64,000 nucleotides of DNA from Prevotella sp. (GTDB taxonomy: Bacteria > Bacteroidota > Bacteroidia > Bacteroidales > Bacteroidaceae), in NCBI GenBank assembly GCA_017548275.1, contig JAFZAH010000027.1:1-64000 (forward strand), written 5' to 3'. The position numbers and the translations under genes were made by a program. The notes below the pieces were generated by a model, which saw only the letters and a list, made by a program, of their open reading frames with translations, ran no database searches and was not told the DNA's origin. Position 1 is the first letter of the stretch. Every line of letters begins with the position of its first letter. Below are positions 33,653 to 44,214 of this stretch, in pieces.

Positions 33653-34692
33653 AGTTGAATGGTGATTTTTATGTGGTAAATATCATCGACAAGGGTTTGT
33701 TCCCATGTATGTCTGTCGGGATAGAGCAGTTGCAAACGCCGGCGCGTATTCTCCAGCCCTATGCCCGACCCGCTGCGGTCGGCGTTGTCTTTGGGATAGT
33801 TGGTATTGTCGCAGATGAAGGTTAGAAGACCATCGTCGGCGGTGAGACAGATGTCGATGTTCGACTTCTGGTTACTGCTTACGCCGTGTTTGAACGCGTT
33901 CTCTATCAGCGAGATAAAGAGCAGCGGTGCCACCATCGCCCCTTGTTGCGACTGCATATCTACTTTGACGGTGGTCTTTTTGCCACAACGCAAACGCATC
34001 AGGTCGATATAATTCTTCATAAACTCCACTTCTCCGGTAAGGGGCACAAGCGGTTTCTCCGTCTCATACATGGCATAGCGCAAGAGGTCGCTCAGTTGGG
34101 CGATGCTCTCCTGTGCCTGGTCGGCGTCAATCTGTGTCAGACTGGAGATGTTGTTGAGCGTATTGAAGAGGAAATGGGGGTTGAGTTGGTTTTTCAGCCA
34201 TGCCAACTCCGCCTGTGTGGTCTTCTGTTCTTGTTCTTTTATTTTCAGTTCCACCTCATGCAGACGTGAGAGGTGACGCACGCCCAAAGCGGCTATGGCT
34301 GCGAAGATATGCAGCGCCACGGGAACAATAGCATTGGAATAATACATCGGTCGACCCATCTCAGGAATGGTCGTGGGAGAAATAATCATTCCGCTTTGAC
34401 CGATTTTATAACCGAAGAAAATGAAGTTGTTGATTAGGGCGATGATCAGCACGTTGGCAAAAACAAACAACCAACGATGATGCTTATAATAGAGAAGCGG
34501 CACCAGCACATAGTAATTGAGCAGATAGACCGCCATCATGGGAAGCATCCATCTCAGGGTGATTCTAAGCACCAGATTAAACGAGACGGAAGCGCCCCAG
34601 AAGAGAGCCATGAGCAAGGGTAAACCAATCAGGATGGCGAAGAATCCCAATTGCATGAGCAGGACGATAAAATCTTTTCTAGTAATGTTCAT
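33649..34692 (-). CDS. LytS-type sensor histidine kinase
   Basis: The 347-residue protein has four predicted membrane helices (FIVLLMQLGFFAILIGLPLL; LRWMLPMMAVYLLNYYVLV; WLFVFANVLIIALINNFIFF; NAIVPVALHIFAAIAALGV), then a coiled segment and a His_kinase domain with ELAWLKNQLNPHFLFNTLNN (His in NPHFLFN) and an HATPase end (ALIENAFKHG-like SLIENAFKHG, SGIGLENTRRRL). No large extracellular sensor domain is present. The ATG at 34692 is chosen over an upstream in-frame codon at 34710. It is cotranscribed with the LytTR regulator. Confidence 0.93.
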   Translation of the reverse strand: MNITRKDFIVLLMQLGFFAILIGLPLLMALFWGASVSFNLVLRITLRWMLPMMAVYLLNYYVLVPLLYYKHHRWLFVFANVLIIALINNFIFFGYKIGQSGMIISPTTIPEMGRPMYYSNAIVPVALHIFAAIAALGVRHLSRLHEVELKIKEQEQKTTQAELAWLKNQLNPHFLFNTLNNISSLTQIDADQAQESIAQLSDLLRYAMYETEKPLVPLTGEVEFMKNYIDLMRLRCGKKTTVKVDMQSQQGAMVAPLLFISLIENAFKHGVSSNQKSNIDICLTADDGLLTFICDNTNYPKDNADRSGSGIGLENTRRRLQLLYPDRHTWEQTLVDDIYHIKITIQL

Positions 34693-34754
34693 GGTTGTAT
34701 GTTGCTGCAAATATAATAATTTTCTTCGGAATATCCATTATTTTTCAAAGGAAA

Positions 34755-34777
34755 ATCTCTCCCGTCGCGGGAGAGAT
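34755..34777 (-). promoter_or_regulatory. Hairpin in the leader of the histidine kinase operon
   Basis: A perfect 10-bp stem ATCTCTCCCG / CGGGAGAGAT with a three-base loop lies between the promoter (34858-34889) and the start codon (34692). On the minus strand it is followed by TTTTCC, so it could be a weak terminator or attenuator, or a 5' stabilising stem. Confidence 0.5.
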
Positions 34778-34857
34778 GCCCTAAGAATCCTGAAAAATAA
34801 TGAATAACGATAATTTGATAATAGTTAGTAAACCTTTACAGATGTTTTTTTTCTGAT

Positions 34858-34889
34858 GCAAAGATAGGGTCGAAATGCATAAAATCAAA
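34858..34889 (-). promoter_or_regulatory. Promoter of the LytS/LytTR operon
   Basis: Minus-strand -33 TTTG (34886-34889), 19-base spacer, -7 TATCTTTGC (34858-34866). The leader to the ATG at 34692 is about 160 bases. A TATATTTGC at 34707-34715 lacks a -33 element at normal spacing and is less likely. Confidence 0.6.
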
Positions 34890-34894
34890 ATGAT

Positions 34895-34927
34895 TTTCGA
34901 CGAAACAGGGGGTTTCTTTCGACGAAA
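34895..34927 (-). promoter_or_regulatory. Tandem TTTCGACGAAA sites upstream of the LytS/LytTR promoter
   Basis: Two identical 11-base palindromic sites, 34895-34905 and 34917-34927, are spaced 22 bases centre to centre, about two helical turns. The nearer one lies 5 bases upstream of the -33 box. LytTR regulators bind pairs of short repeats about two turns apart just upstream of the promoter, so this is a likely autoregulatory operator. Confidence 0.5.
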
Positions 34928-35665
34928 TTGGGGTTTGGTGGCGATTTATGCAGTTTCAGGGTATAGTCAGGTGGTTTCTACCCCACCCCAGCCCGTCCCC
35001 TTAATGGGAGGGAAACGGGCTAACGCCTTTGCGGGAAAAACGCGTTGGAAAAGACTTGAAATATGGCATAAGAACGGGGTGAGAAAAGGGTTGAGAAAGG
35101 GTACGAAAAAAAAGATGCCCGACTTCGCAGCCGAACACCTTACGCAAAAATGATAAATATAGATTAAAATTACTTGTATACGATTGCCACCGCAATCGTG
35201 GGGACAAAAGTAATGTATTTTTCCTAAATAACCAACTTTTTTCTTGTTTTTTTTCATTTTCGAGGGGGTTGGAGGAGTGTTGAAGGGATGTTTTAGAGCA
35301 TAGGAAGGGAGTGGAGGAGTGGAGGAGTGTAGGAGTTTAGACAATAGTTCGCTAATCAAGTTTCGAGATTGTGAACCCACCCCTACCCTCCCAAGGGAGG
35401 GGGTGTTGATTGGGGGGGATAAAGAATAACGCTTATGGAGTAAGGGGTGACTTATTTCTTTTGATGTTTGGGGATTCGCTTGGCGAGACCGAGGGTTTTC
35501 CGATGACAAAGATAAACTATTTTCCGCAAAAACACAACTCTTTCTTTTTTTTTACACTCAAGGCGTTCGCAATGGACAATTCACAATTCATAATTCATAA
35601 TTTCTTCATTCTACATCGCACTGCGATATTTCGTATTTCATATTTCGTAATTCGTAATTATTTAC
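34928..35665. other. Structured gene-free gap
   Basis: No gene is supported. The left part (34970-35215) is not made of the usual words and contains two hairpins: AGCCCGT...ACGGGCT (about 34991-35022) and ACGATTGC-CACC-GCAATCGT (35180-35199). A minus-strand -7-like TACTTTTGT (35204-35212) with GTTGG 20 bases upstream could start a transcript through it. The right part holds GGAGTGGAGGAGTGTAGG words, a CCCTCCCAAGGGAGGG hairpin (about 35386-35402) and ATTCATAATTCATAATT words (35576-35605). Confidence 0.5.
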
Positions 35666-35674
35666 TACCTTTGC
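35666..35674 (+). promoter_or_regulatory. -7 box of the ABC-F gene promoter
   Basis: TACCTTTGC at 35666-35674, 30 bases before the ATG at 35705. The expected -33 element is weak (TTTC at 35643-35646). Confidence 0.45.
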
Positions 35675-35689
35675 ACCCGAAATTTATAA

Positions 35690-37318
<1,629 letters not shown>

Positions 37319-37478
37319 TACCCACCCCGACCCTCAAAAGGAAGGAGCCCCCTCCCCAACCCTCCCCGAGGGGAGGGAGTGTTAATTGTGAATTGATAAT
37401 CGTGAATTGATAATTGTGAATTGACATTTGGCAAGGTTTTTGCTAGGATAGGTGCAGAAACCAAAATAAAATACTATT
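37319..37478. repeat. Hairpin and ATTGTGAATTGATA words before grpE
   Basis: It includes a CCCTCCCCGAGGGGAGGG hairpin (about 37361-37378), which may terminate the ABC-F transcript, and three tandem copies of a TGTGAATTGATAATTG word (about 37386-37425). Confidence 0.7.
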
Positions 37479-38084
37479 ATGGACGAGAAAGATATACAAC
37501 AAGAGAACGGCGCTGAACAGGAGCCGCTGAATGAAGAACAAGCAGAAGCCCAAAACGCGGAGAACACCGAGGGTGAGGTCTTTGAGGCAGAAGATGCTGA
37601 GACTGAGGCGAAAGCAGAAGAGACAGTCGAAGCGAAAGACCCCTTGACCGCCGCCCAGGAAGCCGCCGCCGAATGGGAGAAGAAATACCTGTATAAGTGC
37701 GCCGAGATGGAGAACCTGCGTAAGCGCACCATCAAGGAGAAAGCCGAACTGATATTGAACGGCGGTGAAAAGACGGTGAAAGCCATTCTGCCTGTCATTG
37801 ATGACATGGAACGGGCACTCGCCAACAGTGAGAATGCCGATGCCGCCACCCTGAAAGAGGGCATGGAACTGATATACAAGAAGTTTTTGAAGACGTTGGA
37901 AGGTTTGGGCGTGAATCCCATTGACACCACCGACAAAGACTTCGATGTGAACTTCCATGAGGCCATCGCTATGGTTCCCGGCATGGGCGACGACAAGAAA
38001 GGCAAGGTCATCGACTGCACCGAAAAGGGTTATACGCTTAATGACAAAGTCATCCGCTATGCCAAAGTGGCAGTAGGACAGTGA
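37479..38084 (+). CDS. grpE: Nucleotide exchange factor GrpE
   Basis: The 201-residue protein is the nucleotide exchange factor for DnaK. A ~65-residue acidic, low-complexity N-terminus (rich in Glu, Ala) is followed by the long helix (EWEKKYLYKCAEMENLRKRTIKEK) and the C-terminal beta domain (GVNPIDTTDKDFDVNFHEAIAMVPG, GKVIDCTEKGYTLNDKVIRYAKVAVGQ), a typical GrpE end. dnaJ follows after 115 bases of AAGTTAAAG words. dnaK is not in the window. Confidence 0.95.
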   Translation: MDEKDIQQENGAEQEPLNEEQAEAQNAENTEGEVFEAEDAETEAKAEETVEAKDPLTAAQEAAAEWEKKYLYKCAEMENLRKRTIKEKAELILNGGEKTVKAILPVIDDMERALANSENADAATLKEGMELIYKKFLKTLEGLGVNPIDTTDKDFDVNFHEAIAMVPGMGDDKKGKVIDCTEKGYTLNDKVIRYAKVAVGQ

Positions 38085-38199
38085 TTTTTTTTAGGAGTTA
38101 AAGAAGTTAAGGAAGTTAAAGTAGTTAAAGGACAAATGCCCCGGCAATCAAGTTTTCCCTTTGGGGAGGAGCAGAGAGGGGTTTATAATACTGTAAGCA

Positions 38200-39354
38200 G
38201 TGGCAAAACGTGATTATTACGAGGTGCTGGGTGTTGACAAGAACGCCTCGGAAGATGATATCAAGAAAGCCTATCGTAAGATAGCCATCAAATACCACCC
38301 CGACCGCAATCCCGGCGACAAGAACGCCGAGGAGAAATTCAAGGAGGCAGCCGAAGCCTATGATGTGCTTCACGACCCCCAGAAACGCCAGCAATACGAC
38401 CAGTTCGGTTTTGAGGGTCTGCAAGGCATGGGCGGCTTCAGCGGTGGCGGCGGATTCTCGATGGATGACATATTCTCCATGTTCGGCAGTGTGTTCGGAG
38501 GTGGAGGTTTTGGCGGTTTTAGCGGTTTTGGCGGTGGCGGCCGTCAGGCAGCCCGTCATCAGGGCAGCGACCTTCGGTTGAAGGTGCGCCTGTCGCTGTT
38601 GGACGTGGCCAATGGTGTGACAAAGAAATTCAAGGTGAAGAAAGACATCACCTGTCCTCACTGCCATGGCAGCGGCGCAGAGAACGGCAGCGGCGCGGAG
38701 ACATGTCCTACCTGTCACGGCAGCGGCATGGAAGTGCGCACGAAGCAGACCATGTTTGGCATGATGCAGACACAATCGCCCTGCCGTACCTGCGGAGGCG
38801 AGGGTACCGTCATCAAGAACAAATGTAAGGACTGTGGCGGTACCGGTGTTGTCAAAGGCGAAGAGGTGGTGGAAATCAACATCCCCAAAGGCGTGGGCGA
38901 CGGCATGGTGTTCACCGTGTCGGGCAAAGGCAACGCCGGTAGGCACAACGGCGTGGCGGGCGACATACAGGTGTTTATCGAAGAAGAAGAGAACGACACC
39001 TTCATCCGCGACGGTCAGGATTTGATTTACAACCTGCTGCTCGACTTCCCCACCGCGGCATTGGGCGGCGAGGTGCGCATCCCCACCATCGAAGGCACCA
39101 AAGTGAAAGTCAAGATAGAACCTGGCACCCAACCCGGCAAGACATTGCGTCTGCGCGGCAAGGGTCTGCCTGCCGTTCAAGGCTATGGCAGAGGTTATGG
39201 CGATATGGTCATCAACGTCAGCGTGTATGTGCCTAAGACATTGAGCCGTACCGAGAAAGAGATGCTGGAAAAGATGAAAGACAGCGACAATTTCCAAGGT
39301 GACAATTCGACCAAACAAACCATCTTCCAGAAATTCAGAAATTATTTTAATTAA
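38200..39354 (+). CDS. dnaJ: Chaperone DnaJ
   Basis: The 384-residue type I DnaJ has a J domain ([26 protein letters not shown] in YHPDRNPGD), a Gly/Phe-rich region ([17 protein letters not shown] onward), four zinc-binding CXXCXGXG repeats ([32 protein letters not shown]) and a C-terminal substrate-binding domain. It starts with GTG at 38200 (GTG-GCA-AAA-CGT), since no ATG is available before the J domain. It acts with DnaK and GrpE; grpE is directly upstream. Confidence 0.96.
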   Translation: MAKRDYYEVLGVDKNASEDDIKKAYRKIAIKYHPDRNPGDKNAEEKFKEAAEAYDVLHDPQKRQQYDQFGFEGLQGMGGFSGGGGFSMDDIFSMFGSVFGGGGFGGFSGFGGGGRQAARHQGSDLRLKVRLSLLDVANGVTKKFKVKKDITCPHCHGSGAENGSGAETCPTCHGSGMEVRTKQTMFGMMQTQSPCRTCGGEGTVIKNKCKDCGGTGVVKGEEVVEINIPKGVGDGMVFTVSGKGNAGRHNGVAGDIQVFIEEEENDTFIRDGQDLIYNLLLDFPTAALGGEVRIPTIEGTKVKVKIEPGTQPGKTLRLRGKGLPAVQGYGRGYGDMVINVSVYVPKTLSRTEKEMLEKMKDSDNFQGDNSTKQTIFQKFRNYFN

Positions 39355-39780
39355 ATGGGGGAAGGAGCAAGGAGCAAGAGAATAGAAGCCTCACCCCCAG
39401 CCCCTCTCCAAAGGGCGAGGGGAGTAAATAGCCCACAGATAGAGCACTATTGTCTGAACTACTGAACTCCTTCACTCCTGAACTCCTAAATAAAGACTAC
39501 GAATTTCTCGAATTATACGAATTAAGATGAGGGACAAGGGAGAGCACTAAACCCTCTACACTCAACCCTAAACTTATTTAGAACTACGAATTAAGCGAAT
39601 TATTCGAAAAAAAGACAACGAATTTCACTAATTAAACGGATTGGCGAACTAATGTCTGAACTCCTGAACTCCTATGTAATGGCTTTAACTTCTTAGCGAA
39701 CGCAGTGAGCGATAACTTCCTTAACTTCTTTAACTTCCAGAGTCAGAGCACTATTGACATCTTTAACTTCCCTTGAAATC
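39355..39780. repeat. Composite word repeat with the left arm of a ~220-bp inverted pair
   Basis: The gap has a CCCCTCTCCAAAGGGCGAGG hairpin (39400-39421), then a composite block at 39441-39665 that is matched almost base for base by the reverse complement of 44362-44579, and then AACTTCCTTAACTTC and GCGAACGCAGTGAGCGATAA words up to the folC start. No gene is present. Confidence 0.85.
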
Positions 39781-41100
39781 ATGACCTACAAGGAAACCAC
39801 AGAATACCTGTTTAAGAGCACGCCCGTCTTTGAAAAGGTGGGCGCGTCTGCTTATAAGCCCGGGCTGGACACCACCATGGCTTTGGACGACCATCTGGGC
39901 AATCCCCACCTGAGTTTCAAGACCATCCATGTGGCGGGCACCAACGGCAAGGGCAGTGTGTCGCACACGTTGGCAGCCATTCTTCAGTCGGCAGGTCATC
40001 GTGTGGGATTGTTCACCTCGCCCCATCTGGTGGATTTCCGCGAACGTATCCGTGTCAACGGCGAGATGATCAGCGAGGAAGAGGTTATCGGTTTTGTCGA
40101 GAAACACCGCGACTTTTTTGAGCCGTTGCACCCGTCGTTTTTTGAACTGACCACGGCCATGGCTTTCTGGTATTTCAAAGAGCAACAGGTGGATATCGCC
40201 GTGATTGAGGTGGGTTTGGGCGGACGGCTCGACAGCACCAATATCATCACTCCCATCCTGTCGGTCATCACCAACATCTCATTCGACCACACGCAGTTTC
40301 TCGGCAACACGGAGGAACTGATAGCCACCGAGAAGGCAGGCATCATCAAGGAAGGTGTGCCGGTGGTCATCGGGGAAACCAATGCGCATACGCGTCCAGT
40401 TTTCGCCCGCACCGCCTTTGATAGACAGGCACCGATTATCTTTGCCGAGGACGACCCCATTTTGGTCGGAAATTTAGGCAAAGACTCGGACCAGCCCGCT
40501 TATGTGGTCAATCTGCGTGTACACGACGGGAAGCGGTTTGGCGAGAACCGTGTGGCCTACGAACTGCATGGCGATTATCAGGAGAAAAACGCCAACACCA
40601 TTCTTTGGGCTTGCGATTTCTTGGAGCGCGAAGGATGGATAAACGGTTTGGTCGATATCCGCGAGGGATTTGGGCACGTTTGTGAGATGACCGGACTGGT
40701 GGGGCGCTGGCAGCAATTGCAGGAAAGCCCCGTCGTGGTATGCGACACGGGACATAACGTGGGCGGTTGGGAGTTTCTGAGTGCCCAACTGAAACGTCAG
40801 GACTGCGACACGATGCGCATCGTCTTCGGCATGGTCGATGACAAGGATATCGACACTGTGCTGGGCATGATGCCCTTCCATTCCGTTTTTTACTTCACTC
40901 AGGCCACCACACACCGCGCCATCCCAGCCGAGAAAGTAGCTGAGAAGGCCGAGGCACACGGATTGCACGGCCGGGTGTTTCATTCTGTTGCGGAAGCCTA
41001 TCAAGCCGCACTGGCCGACGCCTCCGAGCACGATTTTATCTTTGTCGGCGGCAGTAGTTATGTGGTGGCCGATTTGTTGGCTGAAGTAAAAATGAGATAG
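39781..41100 (+). CDS. folC: Folylpolyglutamate/dihydrofolate synthase
   Basis: The 439-residue Mur-ligase-type enzyme adds glutamate to folates and may also make dihydrofolate. Motifs: P-loop HVAGTNGKGSVSHTLA, GLFTSPHLVDFRERI, VGLGGRLDSTNI, SFDHTQFLGNT, EKAGIIKEGVPV and DTGHNVGGWEFL. The ATG at 39781 is preferred; nine further codons upstream (SLTSLE) come from an AACTTCCTTAAC word repeat. Confidence 0.95.
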   Translation: MTYKETTEYLFKSTPVFEKVGASAYKPGLDTTMALDDHLGNPHLSFKTIHVAGTNGKGSVSHTLAAILQSAGHRVGLFTSPHLVDFRERIRVNGEMISEEEVIGFVEKHRDFFEPLHPSFFELTTAMAFWYFKEQQVDIAVIEVGLGGRLDSTNIITPILSVITNISFDHTQFLGNTEELIATEKAGIIKEGVPVVIGETNAHTRPVFARTAFDRQAPIIFAEDDPILVGNLGKDSDQPAYVVNLRVHDGKRFGENRVAYELHGDYQEKNANTILWACDFLEREGWINGLVDIREGFGHVCEMTGLVGRWQQLQESPVVVCDTGHNVGGWEFLSAQLKRQDCDTMRIVFGMVDDKDIDTVLGMMPFHSVFYFTQATTHRAIPAEKVAEKAEAHGLHGRVFHSVAEAYQAALADASEHDFIFVGGSSYVVADLLAEVKMR

Positions 41101-41171
41101 ATGAAGTTTTTGCCTCAGAACCAATGTCTTTATCTCCTTCTATCTACCAACTCCTTCTATCTACGTTGAAT

Positions 41172-41981
41172 ATGACCATCATCGAGCAGAGCATCATCGG
41201 GAAGGCAGACGCGGGGCGTTGCGAGGACGGCCTTGTCGTGTGCGACGCCTTTATGGCGGTGGTTGACGGCAGCACGAGCAAGAGCAGCCTGCAGTTTCAT
41301 CCCGCGATGAGCAACGGGCAGTATTGCATGACCATTGTGGCGGATTATATCCGTTCGATGGCGTCAGACGGTTGTTGCCATGACTTCTGCGATGGCGTGA
41401 CATCAATAATCCGGGCCGTTTACGATGCATCGGGAGCCGACATGAAACTCCTACGACGCAATCCCAAGGAGCGCATGGCCGCCAGTGCTGCGATTTACAG
41501 CCGCTCAAGGCAGGAAATATGGCTTGTGGGCGACTGTCAGTGCATGGTCGACGGACAGTTCTTCGACAACCCCAAACCCTACGAGCATTTGATGGCAGAA
41601 ATGCGTGGCGCATATATCCGTATGCTGTTGCAAAAAGGGCGACCAATGAGTGATTTTCAGTCGCACGATGACGGCAGGGATTTTATCTTACCGGTGTTTG
41701 ATTCCACTTGCCGCCATCAGAATATGACGTTTTCCGTCATCGACGGTTTCCCTATCGCTCTGGACAAGGTGCGCGTCATCAATGTGAGCGGTGCCAAGGA
41801 GATAGTGTTAGCCACCGACGGATATCCCTTTTTATACCCCACCCTTTCAAAAAGCGAACAGGCCCTCACCCGTCAGTTGAGCGAAGACCCGTTGTGTATC
41901 GGTCATTTCAAAGCCACTAAAGGCCTGATGCGCGGCAACCAATCCTTCGACGACCGGACTTATATCCGATTCCGGCTGTAA
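41172..41981 (+). CDS. PP2C-like phosphatase domain protein
   Basis: The 269-residue soluble protein starts MTIIEQSIIGKADAGRCEDGLVVCDAFMAVVDGSTSKS, where ED and DGSTSKS match the metal-binding motifs of PP2C phosphatases. WLVGDCQCMVDGQ and the late VLATDGYPFLYPTL are further PP2C-like motifs, with ED/SFDDRTYI near the end. It is probably a serine/threonine phosphatase or a related hydrolase; the fold is called from motifs and the substrate is unknown. The frame opens upstream to 41124 through a CTCCTTCTATCTA word repeat, so ATG 41172 is chosen. Confidence 0.7.
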   Translation: MTIIEQSIIGKADAGRCEDGLVVCDAFMAVVDGSTSKSSLQFHPAMSNGQYCMTIVADYIRSMASDGCCHDFCDGVTSIIRAVYDASGADMKLLRRNPKERMAASAAIYSRSRQEIWLVGDCQCMVDGQFFDNPKPYEHLMAEMRGAYIRMLLQKGRPMSDFQSHDDGRDFILPVFDSTCRHQNMTFSVIDGFPIALDKVRVINVSGAKEIVLATDGYPFLYPTLSKSEQALTRQLSEDPLCIGHFKATKGLMRGNQSFDDRTYIRFRL

Positions 41982-42023
41982 TCAGACCTTTTGAGTGAAA
42001 TATAAAAACATCTACACGCTTAA

Positions 42024-42794
42024 CTACACCCTTTTGTCTTTTGGGCTGCGCGAGAAGCGTTTGTAACTGCGGTAATCGTCGGTTTCGATTTCTATGTCGG
42101 TCTCTTCGAGGGCGCAGGATTGAGGCAGACGGAATTTCATGTATTTGATATTGAGACCGCGGGCTATCCACTGGCTCTCATAATAGGTCTGGATGGCCAG
42201 GATGCGGCGCGTCTCGTCGTCGATGCCCTCGGTGTGATAGAGGTCTTCCGTGCGGAAGAGTAAGGGCAACTGGTTTTTCTCGACCAGCAGTGTGGTATAG
42301 GTAAAGAGGAAGTTGGAATCGGTCTTGACGTGAATGATACCTCCGTCGATGAGGAAATGGCGGTAACGCTCCAGAAAGAATGTGCTGGTAAGGCGTTTCC
42401 TCGGGTTTTTCATCTGCGGGTCGCTGAACGTGAGCCATATCTCCTGCACCTCGCCGGGATTGAAGAAACGGTCGATGACCTCGATATTGGTGCGGAGAAA
42501 AGCGACATTCTCCAGACCTTCGTTCAGCGCCTTCGTTGCACCGCTCCATAGGCGCGCACCCTTGATATCCACCCCAATGAAGTTCACGTCAGGATAGAGT
42601 TTCGCCAACTCGACGGTGTATTCGCCCTTGCCGCAACCCAATTCGAGCACGATGGGGTTGTCATTGTGGAAATAACGCTCGCGCCACAGTCCGCGCATAT
42701 CGAAATCAACGTGTTCCAGTACCGAAAAAGGGTACTGAAACACGTTTTTATAAGTCGCCAGGTCAGCGAACTTTTGCAGTTTTCCTTTACTCAT
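42024..42794 (-). CDS. trmB: tRNA (guanine-N7-)-methyltransferase
   Basis: The 256-residue SAM-dependent enzyme methylates G46 of tRNAs. Motifs: [20 protein letters not shown] (SAM site), [44 protein letters not shown] (the PWxKxRHxKRR-like motif in its Bacteroidetes form) and [14 protein letters not shown]. Its start overlaps the ilvE stop by 4 bases. Confidence 0.93.
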   Translation of the reverse strand: MSKGKLQKFADLATYKNVFQYPFSVLEHVDFDMRGLWRERYFHNDNPIVLELGCGKGEYTVELAKLYPDVNFIGVDIKGARLWSGATKALNEGLENVAFLRTNIEVIDRFFNPGEVQEIWLTFSDPQMKNPRKRLTSTFFLERYRHFLIDGGIIHVKTDSNFLFTYTTLLVEKNQLPLLFRTEDLYHTEGIDDETRRILAIQTYYESQWIARGLNIKYMKFRLPQSCALEETDIEIETDDYRSYKRFSRSPKDKRV

Positions 42795-43807
42795 TCAATG
42801 ATGACTTTAGTCCACCCGTGCTTGTCCTCGATGGTGCCATACTGGATGCCACGGAGCGTGTCGTATAGTTTCTTGGAGATGGGACCGGGTTCAGCGCCGA
42901 ACTCATAGCGTTTGCCAGTGTCGAGGTCGTCGATGTACGAGATGGGCGAGATGACGGCAGCCGTACCGCAAGCGCCAGCCTCCTCGAAGGTTTCCAGTTC
43001 CTCTTCGGGGATGGGTCTGCGTTCCACTTTCAGTCCGAGATCCTCGGCCAGTTGCATCAGGCTCTTGTTGGTGATGCTTGGCAGGATGGAGGTGGATTTC
43101 GGTGTGACGTAGGTATTGTCTTTGATGGCGAAGAAGTTGGCAGCGCCACATTCGTCCATGTATTTCTTCTCTTTCGCGTCGAGGTAGAACTCGCAGGCAT
43201 AGCCTTTCTCATGCGCCAGATTGTTGGCAAAGAGCGATGCAGCGTAGTTACCTCCGACCTTGTATTTACCCGTTCCGAGCGGAGCCGAGCGGTCGTATTC
43301 GCGGATGATGACATAGGGATTGGTCGAGAATCCGCCCTTGAAGTAAGGTCCTACGGGAGTGACGAAGATGAGGAAGAGATATTCTTTCGCGGGATGCACG
43401 CCCACCTGTGCGCTGGTGCCGATGAGCAGCGGACGGATGTAGAGTGTGGCGCCGCTCTCGTATGTGGGAATCCACTCCTGGTTGAGACGCACAACCTTTG
43501 CCACCATTTCCTCGAACAGTTCGGTCGGCACCTCGGGCATCATGATGCCGCGGCAAGTGCTCTGCAGGCGGGCGGCATTCTCGTCCACACGGAACACGCG
43601 CACCTTCCCGTCGGGACAACGGTATGCTTTCAGACCTTCAAACGCCTCCTGTCCGTAGTGGAGACAAGTAGCCGCCATGTGGAGGTTGATGGTTTCTTCG
43701 GACGACACTTCTATCTCGCCCCATTTCCCGTCGCGATAATAGCACCGCACGTTGTAATCTGTCTTTCTGTAGCCGAATGACAATTTAGCCCAATCCAAGT
43801 CTTTCAT
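42791..43807 (-). CDS. ilvE: Branched-chain amino acid aminotransferase
   Basis: The 338-residue PLP enzyme of the fold-type IV class transaminates Leu, Ile and Val. Motifs: [47 protein letters not shown] (PLP-binding Lys) and [15 protein letters not shown]. Its length and motifs match the larger (BCAT2-type) IlvE forms. The promoter at 43842-43873 is consensus. Confidence 0.95.
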   Translation of the reverse strand: MKDLDWAKLSFGYRKTDYNVRCYYRDGKWGEIEVSSEETINLHMAATCLHYGQEAFEGLKAYRCPDGKVRVFRVDENAARLQSTCRGIMMPEVPTELFEEMVAKVVRLNQEWIPTYESGATLYIRPLLIGTSAQVGVHPAKEYLFLIFVTPVGPYFKGGFSTNPYVIIREYDRSAPLGTGKYKVGGNYAASLFANNLAHEKGYACEFYLDAKEKKYMDECGAANFFAIKDNTYVTPKSTSILPSITNKSLMQLAEDLGLKVERRPIPEEELETFEEAGACGTAAVISPISYIDDLDTGKRYEFGAEPGPISKKLYDTLRGIQYGTIEDKHGWTKVIIE

Positions 43808-43841
43808 ATATGTTCAGATTTAATTGATTTGATAATGTGAT

Positions 43842-43873
43842 GCAAAGTTAATGGTTGTTGTCGGAAAAACAAA
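43842..43873 (-). promoter_or_regulatory. Promoter of ilvE-trmB
   Basis: Minus-strand -33 TTTG (43870-43873), 19-base spacer, -7 TAACTTTGC (43842-43850). It lies 35 bases before the ilvE ATG. Confidence 0.7.
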
Positions 43874-44034
43874 ATGAAAGCAGATGTTTTTCCATTCTAT
43901 TCACGAAATTAATCCGGAATTCATCATCGACATCACTGACGCCCGTTGGTGTCCGTTGATGCGGATTCAATCCACATCCCATGAGTCGGGTATTTCAAAT
44001 CCCCTCTAACGCACCTGAGCGGTCAGGTCATCAC

Positions 44035-44214
44035 TCATTTGCTTTCAAGGTTTTTTTTGATTTCCTCGTCAGTCTTGGTAAGTTTGTCCTTACACATTTT
44101 GATGAGTTGCTGGGCACGTTTGAGTTGCTCAGACAAGGTGTCGATGTCGAGTTCATCGTTTTCCATTTTGCGCACGATGGTTTCCAATTCGCGCATGGCT
44201 TCTTCGTATTTCAT
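44035..44214 (-). CDS. xseB: Exodeoxyribonuclease VII small subunit
   Basis: The 59-residue protein (MKYEEAMRELETIVRKMENDEL, then LDTL-like IDTLSEQLKRAQQLIKMCKDKL) is the small subunit of exonuclease VII, which with XseA degrades single-stranded DNA. The frame continues 42 codons upstream, but these are translated from AACTTCCTTAAC and ACTCCTACACTCC word repeats (LTSLTSLTS, LLHSYTPTLLNSY), so ATG 44214 is the real start. xseA lies upstream on the same strand across a 429-base repeat gap. Confidence 0.9.
   Translation of the reverse strand: MKYEEAMRELETIVRKMENDELDIDTLSEQLKRAQQLIKMCKDKLTKTDEEIKKNLESK

Noticed and set aside
34875..35509. Open frames in the 1-kb gap before the ABC-F gene
   Set aside because: Frames on both strands overlap, have no domain or signal sequence and partly translate word repeats. 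The region is better explained as structured non-coding DNA.
38125..39318. 397-codon open frame antisense to dnaJ
   Set aside because: It lies wholly opposite an unmistakable dnaJ, with His/Ala/Val-rich composition typical of antisense frames in high-GC codon positions. The same applies to long antisense frames opposite the polyprenyl synthase, lutB, the barrel gene and the subtilase.
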